DNA from: Paraburkholderia nodosa DSM 21604
GTDB lineage: Bacteria > Pseudomonadota > Gammaproteobacteria > Burkholderiales > Burkholderiaceae
Direction: 5' to 3'
DNA: 64,000 nucleotides
Assembly: GCF_000519185.1 (NCBI RefSeq)
Contig: NZ_JAFA01000035.1
Location: forward strand, 1-64,000
This document shows, piece after piece, positions 17,430-26,469 of the stretch. The notes beneath the pieces are model-generated. The model did not search any database. It worked only from the letters and a program-made list of their open reading frames with translations, and was not told where the DNA came from. Numbering within the stretch: position 1 is the stretch's first letter; each line of letters starts with the position of its first letter. Position numbers and translations under genes: made by a program.

Positions 17430-18764
17430 ATGTACTGGAACAACAAAGTCATCTGGTCGGAGGGCATGTTCCTTCAGCCGCACCATCTCCAGCAGCACGA
17501 CCGGCACGTCGAGGCGCTGCTCGCGGGCCGCGTGAACGGCCTGCGCGCCTATGGCTGGGGCTTTACGACGCTGGAGATCGACGAGGCGCTGCTCAAGCTC
17601 GGCAAACTGGCGTTGCGCGCAGCGGCGGGTGTGCTGCCCGACGGCACGCCGTTCAACCTGCCCGCGGACGACGATCTGCCCGAACCGCTCGACGTCCCCG
17701 AAAACGCCGCGAACGTGACGGTGATGCTTGCGCTGCCGGTGCGCCGCGCCGGCGCGCCCGAGTCGGGCGGCGACGGGCACGCCGACGATCTCGCGCGGTA
17801 CGGCGCGGGAGACTTCGAAGTGCACGACAGCAACGACGCCGACGCGCCCAGCACGTTGCTGCAGATCGGCAAGCTGCGCCTGCGCCTCGCACTCGCGCCC
17901 GACGTTGCCAATGCGCATGCGTGCGCGGGCGTGGCGCACGTGGTCGAGCGCCGTAGCGACGGCCGCGTCGTGCTCGACGACGACTACTGCGCGCCGTGCC
18001 TCGACTATCGCGTGGCGGGGCGCCTCGCGCGCTTCTCGACCGAACTGGGCGGGCTGCTTCAGCAGCGCGGCGAAGCGCTCGCCGGGCGTCTCGCCCAACC
18101 CGACGGCGCGGGCATGGCCGAAATCGCCGATTTCCTGCTGCTGCAGATCGTCAATCGCGCACAGCCGCTCGTTACCCACTTCAATGCCATGGATGGTTTG
18201 CACCCCGAAGCGTTCTATCAGTCGTGCATCGCGCTGGCGGGCGAGCTTGCCACGTTCAGCCAGGCGGGGCGGCGGCCGCCCACGTTCGCGGCTTACCGGC
18301 ACGACCGGCTCAAGGAGACGTTCGAACCCGTGATCGATGCGCTGCGGCTCGCGCTGTCGCGCGTCGCCGATTCGCAGGTCGTGGCGATTGCGCTCGAAGA
18401 ACGCAAGTATGGATTGCGGGTGGCGCGGGTCGCGGACCGCACGCTCTTTGCCGGCGCGACCTTCGTGCTCGCGGTGCGGGCGCAGGTGCCGGCCGGCACG
18501 CTGCTCTCCGCGTTCGCAAGCCAGGTGAAGATCGGCAGCATCGAGAAGATCCGCGATCTCGTGAACCTGCAACTGCCAGGCATCGCGTTGCGCGCGCTGG
18601 CGGTCGCGCCGCGCCAGTTGCCGTTCCATGCGGGCTACAGCTATTTCGAACTCGACGACCAGAACGAAGCGTGGGCAACGCTCGCGGCTTCCGCGGGCAT
18701 GGCGCTGCACGTGGCGGGCGAGTTCCCCGGGCTCGCGATGGAACTCTGGGCCATCCGTCATTGA
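17430..18764 (+). CDS. tssK: TssK, T6SS baseplate-to-membrane connector
   Basis: TssK trimers bind the TssFG wedge and the cytoplasmic parts of TssL and TssM. The 444-residue protein starts with the strongly conserved MYWNNKVIWSEGMFLQPHHLQQHDR. The shoulder and head domains show FHAGYSYFELD and the C-terminal AGEFPGLAMELWAIR. The start is fixed by this conserved N-terminus, eight bases after tagH; the frame is open upstream but without homology. Confidence 0.97.
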   Translation: MYWNNKVIWSEGMFLQPHHLQQHDRHVEALLAGRVNGLRAYGWGFTTLEIDEALLKLGKLALRAAAGVLPDGTPFNLPADDDLPEPLDVPENAANVTVMLALPVRRAGAPESGGDGHADDLARYGAGDFEVHDSNDADAPSTLLQIGKLRLRLALAPDVANAHACAGVAHVVERRSDGRVVLDDDYCAPCLDYRVAGRLARFSTELGGLLQQRGEALAGRLAQPDGAGMAEIADFLLLQIVNRAQPLVTHFNAMDGLHPEAFYQSCIALAGELATFSQAGRRPPTFAAYRHDRLKETFEPVIDALRLALSRVADSQVVAIALEERKYGLRVARVADRTLFAGATFVLAVRAQVPAGTLLSAFASQVKIGSIEKIRDLVNLQLPGIALRALAVAPRQLPFHAGYSYFELDDQNEAWATLAASAGMALHVAGEFPGLAMELWAIRH

Positions 18765-18788
18765 AGTCTCGCATCGAGGACCTTTGCC

Positions 18789-20141
18789 ATGACCGACAGC
18801 ACGAACGCGCCGCTCGACGATGCGGACTATCTCGACGCGGCGCGCACGATCCGCATGCCGATGCCAGGGCGCAAGCGCGAACGCTCGGCCAGCGCCGAAG
18901 CGGAACCCACGCCGCAGCGCAAGCCGCAAGGCCCCGAGCCCGCGCTCACGCCGCTCGATACCTTGATCGCCGGGCGCAACCCGCTGCTGCGGGCGGCCAA
19001 TCCGTTGCTGGAACTCGCGCTGCCGTTGCGCCGTCTGCCGAGCCACCCGGATCTCGACACGCTGCGCGCCCAACTGATCCAGATGGTGCGCCGCTTCGAG
19101 GCCGACGGCCGCGCCTTCGGCGTGCCCGACACGCAGCTCGGTCCGGCGCGCTATTGCCTGTGCACCTTCATCGACGAGGCCATTGCGGCGACGCCGTGGG
19201 GCGCGGGGGTCTGGGGCCGCAGGAGCCTCCTGGTGACGTTTCACAACGAGGCCTCCGGCGGCGAGCGGCTTTTCGTCATGTTGCAGCGGCTCGCACAAAC
19301 ACCCGCTGCGGATATCGACCTGCTCGAACTGATCTACGTGATCCTCGCGCTTGGCTTCGACGGGCGCTACCGGCTCATCGAAGGCGGTAAGCGGCAGCTC
19401 GACGAGATTCGCGAACGCCTCGAACAGATGATCCGCGCGCAACGCGGCCCGGTCGAGCGCGCGCTGTCGCCGCACTGGCAGCCCGCGGAGCCCGCGCGCG
19501 AACGGACGCTGGGTTTCGTGCCGCTGTGGGTCGCGCTGGCGCTCGCGGGCCTCGTGTTGATGGCGACGAGCCTCGTGCTCGGGCTGCGCATCAACGCGTT
19601 CTCCGACCCGGTGTTCGAGGCGATGCGCGGCATTCGCGTGGCGCCCGCGCCCGTGCTCGCGGCCAAGACGCAGGCGGCGCCGAAGTTCGCGTCGGCGCTC
19701 GATGGCTTTCTCGCGCCCGAGATAGCGCAAGGGCTGGTCACGGTCGGCGAATCGGGTGACCGCACGACCGTGACCATCAACAACAGCGCCGAAGGCACGC
19801 AGATCTTCGCGTCCGGCAGCGCCGAACTCGATCCGCGTTTCGTGCCGCTCGTGCAGCGCATCGGCGAGGCGTTGACGGACAAGCCTGGCAATGTCGTCGT
19901 GATCGGGCATACGGACGACCAGCGCATCGTGTCGGCGCGCTTTCCCTCCAACGTCGCGCTTTCGCAGGCGCGCGCGGATACGGTGCGTGCGATCCTCGCG
20001 GCGCATCTTGCGGACCCTGCGCGCGTGAGCGCGGAGGGCCGCGGCGATACCGAGCCGGTCGCATCGAACGAAACCGCGGCGGGCCGCGCGCGCAACCGCC
20101 GCGTGACCATCGCCATTCTTGCGCCGGGAGCCGCGCCATGA
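18789..20141 (+). CDS. tssL: TssL, DotU-type T6SS membrane protein with C-terminal OmpA domain
   Basis: TssL forms the inner-membrane complex with TssM. In this 450-residue extended form a DotU/IcmH cytoplasmic domain (about 55-225, with CTFIDEAIAATPWG and FHNEASGGERLF) is followed by one membrane segment (about 241-266) and a periplasmic OmpA-like peptidoglycan-binding domain (about 340-450) with FASGSAELDPRF and the GHTDDQRI loop. No tssJ gene is present here, so this OmpA domain may be the main cell-wall anchor. Ends in an ATGA overlap with tssM. Confidence 0.96.
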   Translation: MTDSTNAPLDDADYLDAARTIRMPMPGRKRERSASAEAEPTPQRKPQGPEPALTPLDTLIAGRNPLLRAANPLLELALPLRRLPSHPDLDTLRAQLIQMVRRFEADGRAFGVPDTQLGPARYCLCTFIDEAIAATPWGAGVWGRRSLLVTFHNEASGGERLFVMLQRLAQTPAADIDLLELIYVILALGFDGRYRLIEGGKRQLDEIRERLEQMIRAQRGPVERALSPHWQPAEPARERTLGFVPLWVALALAGLVLMATSLVLGLRINAFSDPVFEAMRGIRVAPAPVLAAKTQAAPKFASALDGFLAPEIAQGLVTVGESGDRTTVTINNSAEGTQIFASGSAELDPRFVPLVQRIGEALTDKPGNVVVIGHTDDQRIVSARFPSNVALSQARADTVRAILAAHLADPARVSAEGRGDTEPVASNETAAGRARNRRVTIAILAPGAAP

Positions 20142-23100
20142 TGTGGATCCAGGGGTTCAAAAAGCCCGCTGTCGTGACGTTTGCGGGCGTACTGGCGCTT
20201 TGCGCGCTGGTCTGGTTCGAAGGGCCGCTCGTGGCGTTCAACGGTACGGCGCCGCTCGAGAGCAGCGCCCGGCGCTGGACCGTGATCGCGCTCATCCTCG
20301 CGTGCTGGGCGCTCTATTGGGGCGTCCGGTTTGCCAAGGCGCGCATCGCCAGTTCGACGTTCGTGCAGAGCCTCGTGGCCGATGCGCTCGATCCCGCGAA
20401 GCACGCACCTGACCCCGCGCGCAAGGCCGCCGACGCCGACGTCGCGGCACTGCGCACGCGCTTCGAAGCGGCGCTGAAGACACTGCGCGAGTCGCGCGCG
20501 TCTGCCGGCGGCGCGCGCGGCATGCGGCGCATGTTCGCGTGGCTCGCCCCGCGCCGGAAAACGCTCTACTACTTGCCGTGGTATCTCTTCGTCGGCGCGC
20601 CGGGCGCGGGCAAGACGACCGCGCTTGCGCACTCGGGGCTGCACTTCCCGCTCGCGGACCGGCTTGGCGCGCAGGCGGTGGGTGGCGTGGGCGGCACGCG
20701 CAACTGCGACTGGTGGTTCACGGACCACGCGGTGCTGCTCGACACGGCGGGCCGTTTCACCACGCAGGACAGCCACGAGCAGGCCGATCGCGGCGCATGG
20801 CTCGGGTTTCTCGGGCTGCTGCGCAAGTACCGGCCGCGCCGGCCGCTCGACGGCGTGATGGCCGTGGTTTCGGCCGCCGATCTGCTGCAACAGTCCGACG
20901 CCGGGCGCGCCACCTATGCCGCCGCGATCCGCGAGCGCCTTGCCGAACTGAACCAGCAACTCGGTGTGCACCTGCCGGTGTACGTCGTCGTGACGAAAAC
21001 CGACATGCTCGCAGGCTTCTCCGAGTATTTCGACGACTTCGGGCGCGACGAGCGCGAGCAGGTGTGGGGCATGACGTTCCCGCTCGCGTCTGAGAACGAG
21101 GAGAGCGAAGGCAGTGCGCCGCTCGCGCGCTTCTCCGAAGAGTTCGGCTTGTTGCACGCACAACTACAAGGCCGCGTCCTGCAACGCATGCAGCAGGAAA
21201 CCGACGCGCGGCGGCGTGCGCTGATCTATGCGTTCCCGCAGCAGTTCGCGGGCATCGAGCGTGCGTTGCGGCGGTTTCTCGAAGAGGCATTCGGCGAATC
21301 GCGTTTCGCGCGCGCGCCGTCGCTGCGCGGCGTGTACTTCACGAGCGGCACGCAGAGCGGACGTCCGCTCGACCGCATGATGAGCGCGATGGCGGCATCG
21401 CTGGGTTTGAGCCGCGAGGTCGTGATGGCGGACGCCTCGAGCGGGCGCGCGTATTTCGTCAAGCGGCTGCTGCGCGACGTGATTTTCGCCGAGCAGGGCA
21501 TCGCGGGCAGCGATCCGCGCGCGCTGCGGCGGCGCGCGCGCTTTCAGCAGGCAGCGATCGCGGGCATCGCCGTGTTGCTGGCGGCGGGACTGATCGCCCT
21601 GTTCGCGAGCGACCGCGCGAATCGCCGCTTCGTCGATGCAAGCCGTCAGCAGATTGCCGCGCTCGCCGAGCTTGCGAAGAAGACCAGCGCGGGTGACAGT
21701 CCGCTTGCGGTCCTGCCGCTGCTCGACGCGGCGCGCGATTTGCCCGGCGGCGAAGCGGAGCGCGCTTCGCGTGACGCGCCGTGGTGGGCGGGTCTCGGCC
21801 TCGATCAGCGTCAGAAACTCGGCCAGGAGGCGCAGCGTGTGTACCAGCGCCTGTTGCGGCAGACCTTGCTGCCGATCGTCGTGCAACGCATGGAAGACCA
21901 GCTTCGCCGCGGCAGCGCGGAAGATCCCGCCACGCTCTATGAGGCCCTACGCGCGTACCTGATGCTGGGCGACCCGACGCATTTCGACCCGGACGCGCTG
22001 CAGGTCTGGGCGCTGCGTACCTGGCGAACGGGTTCGATGAAAGACGCGAGCGACGCACAGCGCGCGGACATCGAGCAGCATTTGCAGGCGTTGTTCCGGC
22101 GTGGCGAGTTCGATTCGAACTTGCCGCTCGATCAGAACCTGATCGCACAGGCGCGCGCCGTGCTCAACCGGGTGCCGCTCGCGCAGCGGCTGGACGGCCG
22201 TATCGATCAGCAACTCGCACAACTGCGCCTGCCGGAATTCACCGTGGCGAAGGCGGCGGGGCCGAGCGGGCAGATCGTGTTCGTGAGAAGGAGTGGCGCG
22301 CCGCTCACGCAGGGCATAGAGGGCGCCTACACGCGTGCGGGCTTCGACGCGTTCGTGCGTTTGCGCGAAGACGCGCTCGCCAATCTGTCGAAGGACGACT
22401 GGGTGCTCGGCGCGGGCCAGACGCATACGGATGCGCAGAGCACCGAGGCATTGCGCGCGGCGCTCACGCGGCTCTACAGCGAGGAGGCGATCCGCCAGTG
22501 GGACGCATTGCTTGCCGATATCGCCGTCGTGCCGTTCAGTGCGCCGGATCAGGGCGCGCGCATCGCGAACCTGCTCGGCTCGGCGAATTCGCCGTTGCGC
22601 GCGCTGATTCAGGCCGTTGCGCGCGAAACGACCTTCACGCCGCCGGTCGCCGCGCCCGGCAAGCTCGATGCGCTCAAGAACCGCATCGGTGCGGATGCAG
22701 AGCAGCCCGCCGCGCCGACGCCCGTCGATACGCATTTCCAGACGCTGCACGATCTGGCTGGCGCGGCACTGGACGAATACATCAACGCGCTCAAGGACGC
22801 CGCTGCGACCCTGCAGGCGGAAGACACGGCGCGCAAGCAGTCGCTGCCGCCGCCCGCCACGGGCCCGCTCGACCACCTGAAGCTGCTCTCGCAGAACGCG
22901 CCCGCGCCGCTCGCGGCGGTGCTGCAAGGCGTAGCGGGCAACGCCGATACCGTGCAGATCCAGGGCCAGCGTGCGCAGTTGCAGACACTGTGGGCCACGA
23001 CCGTCGCGCCCGCGTGCAGGCAGGCGCTCGACGGCCGCTATCCACTCGTGAGGGCGTCGGCGCGCGACGCCGCGCCCGACGACTTCGCGCGCGTGCTGGC

Positions 23101-23662
23101 GCCTGGCGGCCTGATCGACGCGTTCTTCCAGAAGAATCTGCAGAATCGGGTGGATACGTCCGGCACGGTATGGAAGTGGCGGCCTGAAGCGAAAGCCCTC
23201 GGCATTCCTGACGATGTGCCGGTGGCGTTCCAGCGTGCGGCGACGCTGCGGGACGCCTTGTTCCGCGACGGCGGCCACGACGTGTCCGTGCGGTTCTCGG
23301 CGAAGGTGGTCACGCTCGATCCTTCGGTGAAGCGCTTCGTGCTCGATATCGACGGCACCCAACTGAGCGCGACGAGCGATGCGCCCAACGCCACCGCCGC
23401 GTTCCAGTGGCCGAGCGGGAAGGGCACGGGGCAGGCGCATGTCGAACTCGACCCCGCGGCTGTGCCGCCGCCTCGCGCGGAAGGACCCTGGGCGCTGTTC
23501 CATCTGCTCGACGCCGCGCGCATCGAGCAGGCCGGTCAGGCCGATCATTTCAACGCCACGTTCGACGGCGGCAAGGTGACGCTCGCGCTCGTGGCCGGCA
23601 GCGTGAACAATCCGTTGCGCGCGGGCGTGCTCAATGGCTTTCGTTGCCCGGCGTCGCTATGA
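20138..23662 (+). CDS. tssM: TssM, IcmF-type T6SS membrane protein
   Basis: TssM spans the inner membrane and periplasm and forms the core of the trans-envelope channel. The 1174-residue protein has two N-terminal membrane segments (about 10-30 and 47-66), a GTPase-like cytoplasmic domain with Walker A GAPGAGKT (153-160), a third membrane segment (about 468-490), and a long periplasmic part ending in the ImcF-related and DUF1215-like C-terminal domains. In systems with TssJ the periplasmic part binds that lipoprotein; here the partner is missing from the operon. Confidence 0.97.
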   Translation: MMWIQGFKKPAVVTFAGVLALCALVWFEGPLVAFNGTAPLESSARRWTVIALILACWALYWGVRFAKARIASSTFVQSLVADALDPAKHAPDPARKAADADVAALRTRFEAALKTLRESRASAGGARGMRRMFAWLAPRRKTLYYLPWYLFVGAPGAGKTTALAHSGLHFPLADRLGAQAVGGVGGTRNCDWWFTDHAVLLDTAGRFTTQDSHEQADRGAWLGFLGLLRKYRPRRPLDGVMAVVSAADLLQQSDAGRATYAAAIRERLAELNQQLGVHLPVYVVVTKTDMLAGFSEYFDDFGRDEREQVWGMTFPLASENEESEGSAPLARFSEEFGLLHAQLQGRVLQRMQQETDARRRALIYAFPQQFAGIERALRRFLEEAFGESRFARAPSLRGVYFTSGTQSGRPLDRMMSAMAASLGLSREVVMADASSGRAYFVKRLLRDVIFAEQGIAGSDPRALRRRARFQQAAIAGIAVLLAAGLIALFASDRANRRFVDASRQQIAALAELAKKTSAGDSPLAVLPLLDAARDLPGGEAERASRDAPWWAGLGLDQRQKLGQEAQRVYQRLLRQTLLPIVVQRMEDQLRRGSAEDPATLYEALRAYLMLGDPTHFDPDALQVWALRTWRTGSMKDASDAQRADIEQHLQALFRRGEFDSNLPLDQNLIAQARAVLNRVPLAQRLDGRIDQQLAQLRLPEFTVAKAAGPSGQIVFVRRSGAPLTQGIEGAYTRAGFDAFVRLREDALANLSKDDWVLGAGQTHTDAQSTEALRAALTRLYSEEAIRQWDALLADIAVVPFSAPDQGARIANLLGSANSPLRALIQAVARETTFTPPVAAPGKLDALKNRIGADAEQPAAPTPVDTHFQTLHDLAGAALDEYINALKDAAATLQAEDTARKQSLPPPATGPLDHLKLLSQNAPAPLAAVLQGVAGNADTVQIQGQRAQLQTLWATTVAPACRQALDGRYPLVRASARDAAPDDFARVLAPGGLIDAFFQKNLQNRVDTSGTVWKWRPEAKALGIPDDVPVAFQRAATLRDALFRDGGHDVSVRFSAKVVTLDPSVKRFVLDIDGTQLSATSDAPNATAAFQWPSGKGTGQAHVELDPAAVPPPRAEGPWALFHLLDAARIEQAGQADHFNATFDGGKVTLALVAGSVNNPLRAGVLNGFRCPASL

Positions 23663-24219
23663 ACGCAGATGATCGAATCGATGCCGGTTTTTACGGCAAG
23701 GTCCGCACGCATGGCGATTTCGTCGGAGGCGGCCTTTCCGCGGCTTTCGTCGGCCGTTGGGACACGTGGCTGCAACGCGGCTTGCTCGCCGCGCGCGAGC
23801 GCCATGCCGGAGGCTGGCTCGAGCGTTATCTGGAGATGCCCGTGTGGCGCTTTTCGGCTCCGCCCTCCATTATCGACGACTGCGCCTGCACCGGCGTGCT
23901 CATGCCGGGCATCGACGCCGTGGGGCGCTATTTTCCATTCGTGATCGCGCGGCAGATCGAAAGCGCCGCGCGCGCCGTCGATTCGCGCTGGCACGACGAG
24001 GCATGCACGCTGGCCCTGTCCACGCTGGCGCCTTCGTTTTCGCTTGAGGCGTTCGAGTCGAACCTGGCTGCGCTGCGCGAGCAGCCAGTCGCGTTGGCAT
24101 CGTGCGAAGGCGCCAGCGTATGGTGGACCCACGCGGATAGCGTGACGCATCGGCACGAGGGGCCGCTCGATGCGCGCGTGTTCCTGGATCTGCTCGAAGC
24201 GCACGACAGCGTGGACTAA
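23659..24219 (+). CDS. tagF: TagF, T6SS post-translational regulator
   Basis: TagF proteins (ImpM-like) hold some T6SSs inactive, in Pseudomonas independently of or through Fha1. The 186-residue protein shows the family pattern GFYGKVRTHGDFVG at residues 10-23, then RWDTWLQRGLLAAR and FRFSAPP-like WRFSAPPSIIDDCACTGVLMPGIDAVGRYFPF (about 69-100). The start overlaps the tssM stop. The end of the gene overlaps the stop of the leftward kinase gene: TAA at 24217-24219 here and TAG read on the other strand at 24218-24216. Confidence 0.92.
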   Translation: MNADDRIDAGFYGKVRTHGDFVGGGLSAAFVGRWDTWLQRGLLAARERHAGGWLERYLEMPVWRFSAPPSIIDDCACTGVLMPGIDAVGRYFPFVIARQIESAARAVDSRWHDEACTLALSTLAPSFSLEAFESNLAALREQPVALASCEGASVWWTHADSVTHRHEGPLDARVFLDLLEAHDSVD

Positions 24220-25553
24220 TCGCCGTCGATGCCCCATTCGCGGCGCAGCGCTTCGCGGTGCGACTCCGGCACGGCGTCGAGCAGTTGCGCGTGGAAGGTG
24301 CGCAGATCGGTGGCCTGGGTTGCGGCACGGCGCGCCACGATACGGGCGATGGGGCCCAGCAGCGTCGAGAGGCGCGAGGCGGCTTCGCTCACGCTTTCGG
24401 CGCTGATGGTCTGCGCGCCGATCGTGCGCGGCGCGCCCGCGCCCACCGGAATCAACAGCGAATCGAAGTCGCGCCGCGCATCGTCGGTGGGCAAGTGAGC
24501 GCTGAGGCGTTCGCGCAGCATATCGATGTTCGTCGCGCCTGCGCACGCACGCCGTACCAGCAGCGACGCCACGGGCCCGACATGGCTCGCGAGGCGCTTC
24601 TCCAGGTGCGCGATGAGTTCGGGGTCGAGTGGGGTCTGCGTTGGCGGCGCGGGGATCGGCGATTCGAAGGCCGCATGCGCGAGCACGGTTCGTTCGGCAT
24701 CCTCATGGACCTCGACTGCGAGCGCCGCAAGCAGTGCATCGCGCCATTCGCGCGCGCCGGCGTAGCGCATTGGGGGGCGCTTCTCCATGCCTTTCATCAC
24801 CAGTGCGTCGACATATGCAGGCAAGCCGGGCACGACTGCGGAAGGGGGCGGCGGCATCTCGTCGAGAATCTTGCGCATCACAGCGCCCGGCGTTCCCGTG
24901 AACGGGCACACGCCGGTGAGCATTTCGTAGAGCACGACGGCGGCGCTAAAGAGATCGGAGCGTGCATCGACGGCGTCGCCGGTGAACTGCTCCGGCGACA
25001 TATAGCTCGGCGTGCCGAGCAGCGTGCCGGTTTGCGTGAGCGTGGACGTGTCGAGCTGCGCGATGCCGAAGTCCGCGACCTTGCATTCGCCGCGCGGCGA
25101 GATCAGCAGATTGGCGGGCTTGATGTCGCGGTGAACGATGCCTGAGCCGTGCGCGTAGTCGAGTGCATCGAGCAGTTGCGCGAACCAGCGCAGGGCGGCC
25201 CGCGGATTCATCTGCGTGCCCGCGCGCGCGTGCTGCGCGAGATGCGCAGCGAGGGTGTCGCCGCGCACGTATTCCATCGTGATGAAGGCGGTGTCGCCCG
25301 TTTCGCCATAGTCGTACACCGCCACGATGTGCGGATGGGCGAGACGTCCTGCGGCCCGCGCCTCGTTCAGAAAGCGCGCGGTGAGTTCATGGTCCGTTTC
25401 GCCGCCTGCGGGCCGCTCGATGGTTTTGAGCGCCACCTTGCGCTCGATGCGCGGGTCGAACGCCAGATACACCACGCCCATTGCGCCGCGCCCGAGCACG
25501 CGCTCGATCACGTAGCGGTCGAATGTCGTGGGGATGTCGGCGGAGTGGGACAT
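24216..25553 (-). CDS. Ser/Thr protein kinase (PpkA-like), with duplicated C-terminal helical module
   Basis: A cytoplasmic Hanks-type kinase of 445 residues: glycine loop GRGAMGVV (21-28), K43, catalytic HRDIKPAN (141-148), DFG (161-163) and SPE (186-188), so all catalytic residues are present. The region from 310 to the end is not kinase. It has two similar copies (about 318-366 and 391-439), each containing GP-V/I-A, a V-RA-A helix and a D/N-L/I step, which I read as a tandem helical module. No membrane segment is visible, unlike Pseudomonas PpkA. Its likely target is TagH in the convergent operon. It is the last gene of the fecR-sensor-kinase run, three bases after the sensor gene. Confidence 0.9.
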   Translation of the reverse strand: MSHSADIPTTFDRYVIERVLGRGAMGVVYLAFDPRIERKVALKTIERPAGGETDHELTARFLNEARAAGRLAHPHIVAVYDYGETGDTAFITMEYVRGDTLAAHLAQHARAGTQMNPRAALRWFAQLLDALDYAHGSGIVHRDIKPANLLISPRGECKVADFGIAQLDTSTLTQTGTLLGTPSYMSPEQFTGDAVDARSDLFSAAVVLYEMLTGVCPFTGTPGAVMRKILDEMPPPPSAVVPGLPAYVDALVMKGMEKRPPMRYAGAREWRDALLAALAVEVHEDAERTVLAHAAFESPIPAPPTQTPLDPELIAHLEKRLASHVGPVASLLVRRACAGATNIDMLRERLSAHLPTDDARRDFDSLLIPVGAGAPRTIGAQTISAESVSEAASRLSTLLGPIARIVARRAATQATDLRTFHAQLLDAVPESHREALRREWGIDGD

Positions 25554-25556
25554 CGC

Positions 25557-26450
25557 TTACGTCTGCTCTTCGTCGAGAATGCGGAACGCTTCGATGAGGC
25601 TGGTCTGCATGCGTCCGAAGGACACCGCGAGCGAGGCGATTTCGTCCGAGCCGCCCGTTGGCAGCGTGGTTGCGTCGAGCTTGCCGAGGCTCATTTCGTC
25701 GGCGGCGCGCGACAGCGCACGAATGGGGCGCGTGATCAGCACGTGCATCATCACGTTCATGACGATCAGCACGACCGCGAACACGGCGCTGAGCGAAAGC
25801 ATGAACGTGCGCCACACGGCCCGTCCGCGCGCAAGGGGCTGCGCCATCGGCACGGACACGAACTCCGCGCCGATCACCTCGTTCATGGTCCAGCCGAAGC
25901 CGTTCGAGGTGCCGTACTTCTCGATCACCGTCGCGGGCGCGGCGTTCGGCGTGCTGTGGCACTGCATGCAGGCGGTGTCGGTAATGCTGCTGGGCCGCGC
26001 GAGGAAGAACGAGCGGCCGCCCGGCGCATCGCGCTGGCCGGTCAGTTCCTTGAGTTCCGGATGATCGTGCAGATGGCGGATGACGTCGGTCTCCCAGTCG
26101 GTCGGGCGGTCGCGCGGATTGGTCGGGTTGAGCATCGTGGCGTTGTACGAGAAGTTCGGGAAGTCCTTCCCCAGCAGTTTGAGCATCTCGATGGCCGAAA
26201 ACGCGGGGATCGATTCGGGCACGAAGCTGTACTTGATCTGCGTGGCGAGCAGCGGCGTGACGTGCGCCGCGGTGTAGCTCTGCATCGACGATGCAGCGCT
26301 CGCGAGGATGTTGGCGTCGTGCGCGGTTTCTTCGAGCGCCTGCTTTTGCAGCAGACGGTCGGAGACCACGCCGATCACCACCAGCGCGATCGCGAAGATG
26401 ATCAGGAATACCAGGTTGAATTTGACGCTGAGCGAGAGTCCGGGCTTCAT
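25557..26450 (-). CDS. membrane sensor with DUF3365 haem-c domain and HAMP, no output domain
   Basis: The 297-residue protein has a membrane segment near 10-30, a periplasmic DUF3365 (Tll0287-like) domain, a second membrane segment near 213-235 and a HAMP linker (about 237-290). CMQCH at 161-165 is a c-type haem attachment motif, so the periplasmic domain should hold covalent haem and could sense redox state, NO, CO or oxygen. The protein ends right after HAMP with no kinase, cyclase or MCP domain, so it must pass its signal to a separate partner. The Ser/Thr kinase encoded directly downstream is the obvious candidate. Translation of the two genes is probably linked. Confidence 0.88.
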   Translation of the reverse strand: MKPGLSLSVKFNLVFLIIFAIALVVIGVVSDRLLQKQALEETAHDANILASAASSMQSYTAAHVTPLLATQIKYSFVPESIPAFSAIEMLKLLGKDFPNFSYNATMLNPTNPRDRPTDWETDVIRHLHDHPELKELTGQRDAPGGRSFFLARPSSITDTACMQCHSTPNAAPATVIEKYGTSNGFGWTMNEVIGAEFVSVPMAQPLARGRAVWRTFMLSLSAVFAVVLIVMNVMMHVLITRPIRALSRAADEMSLGKLDATTLPTGGSDEIASLAVSFGRMQTSLIEAFRILDEEQT

Positions 26451-26469
26451 GGCGGTGAAGGATCGAGCC

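Noticed and set aside
17382-20006. An 874-codon open frame antisense to tssK-tssL
   Set aside because: Same GC-driven effect; composition is dominated by Arg, Gln and His with no domain.
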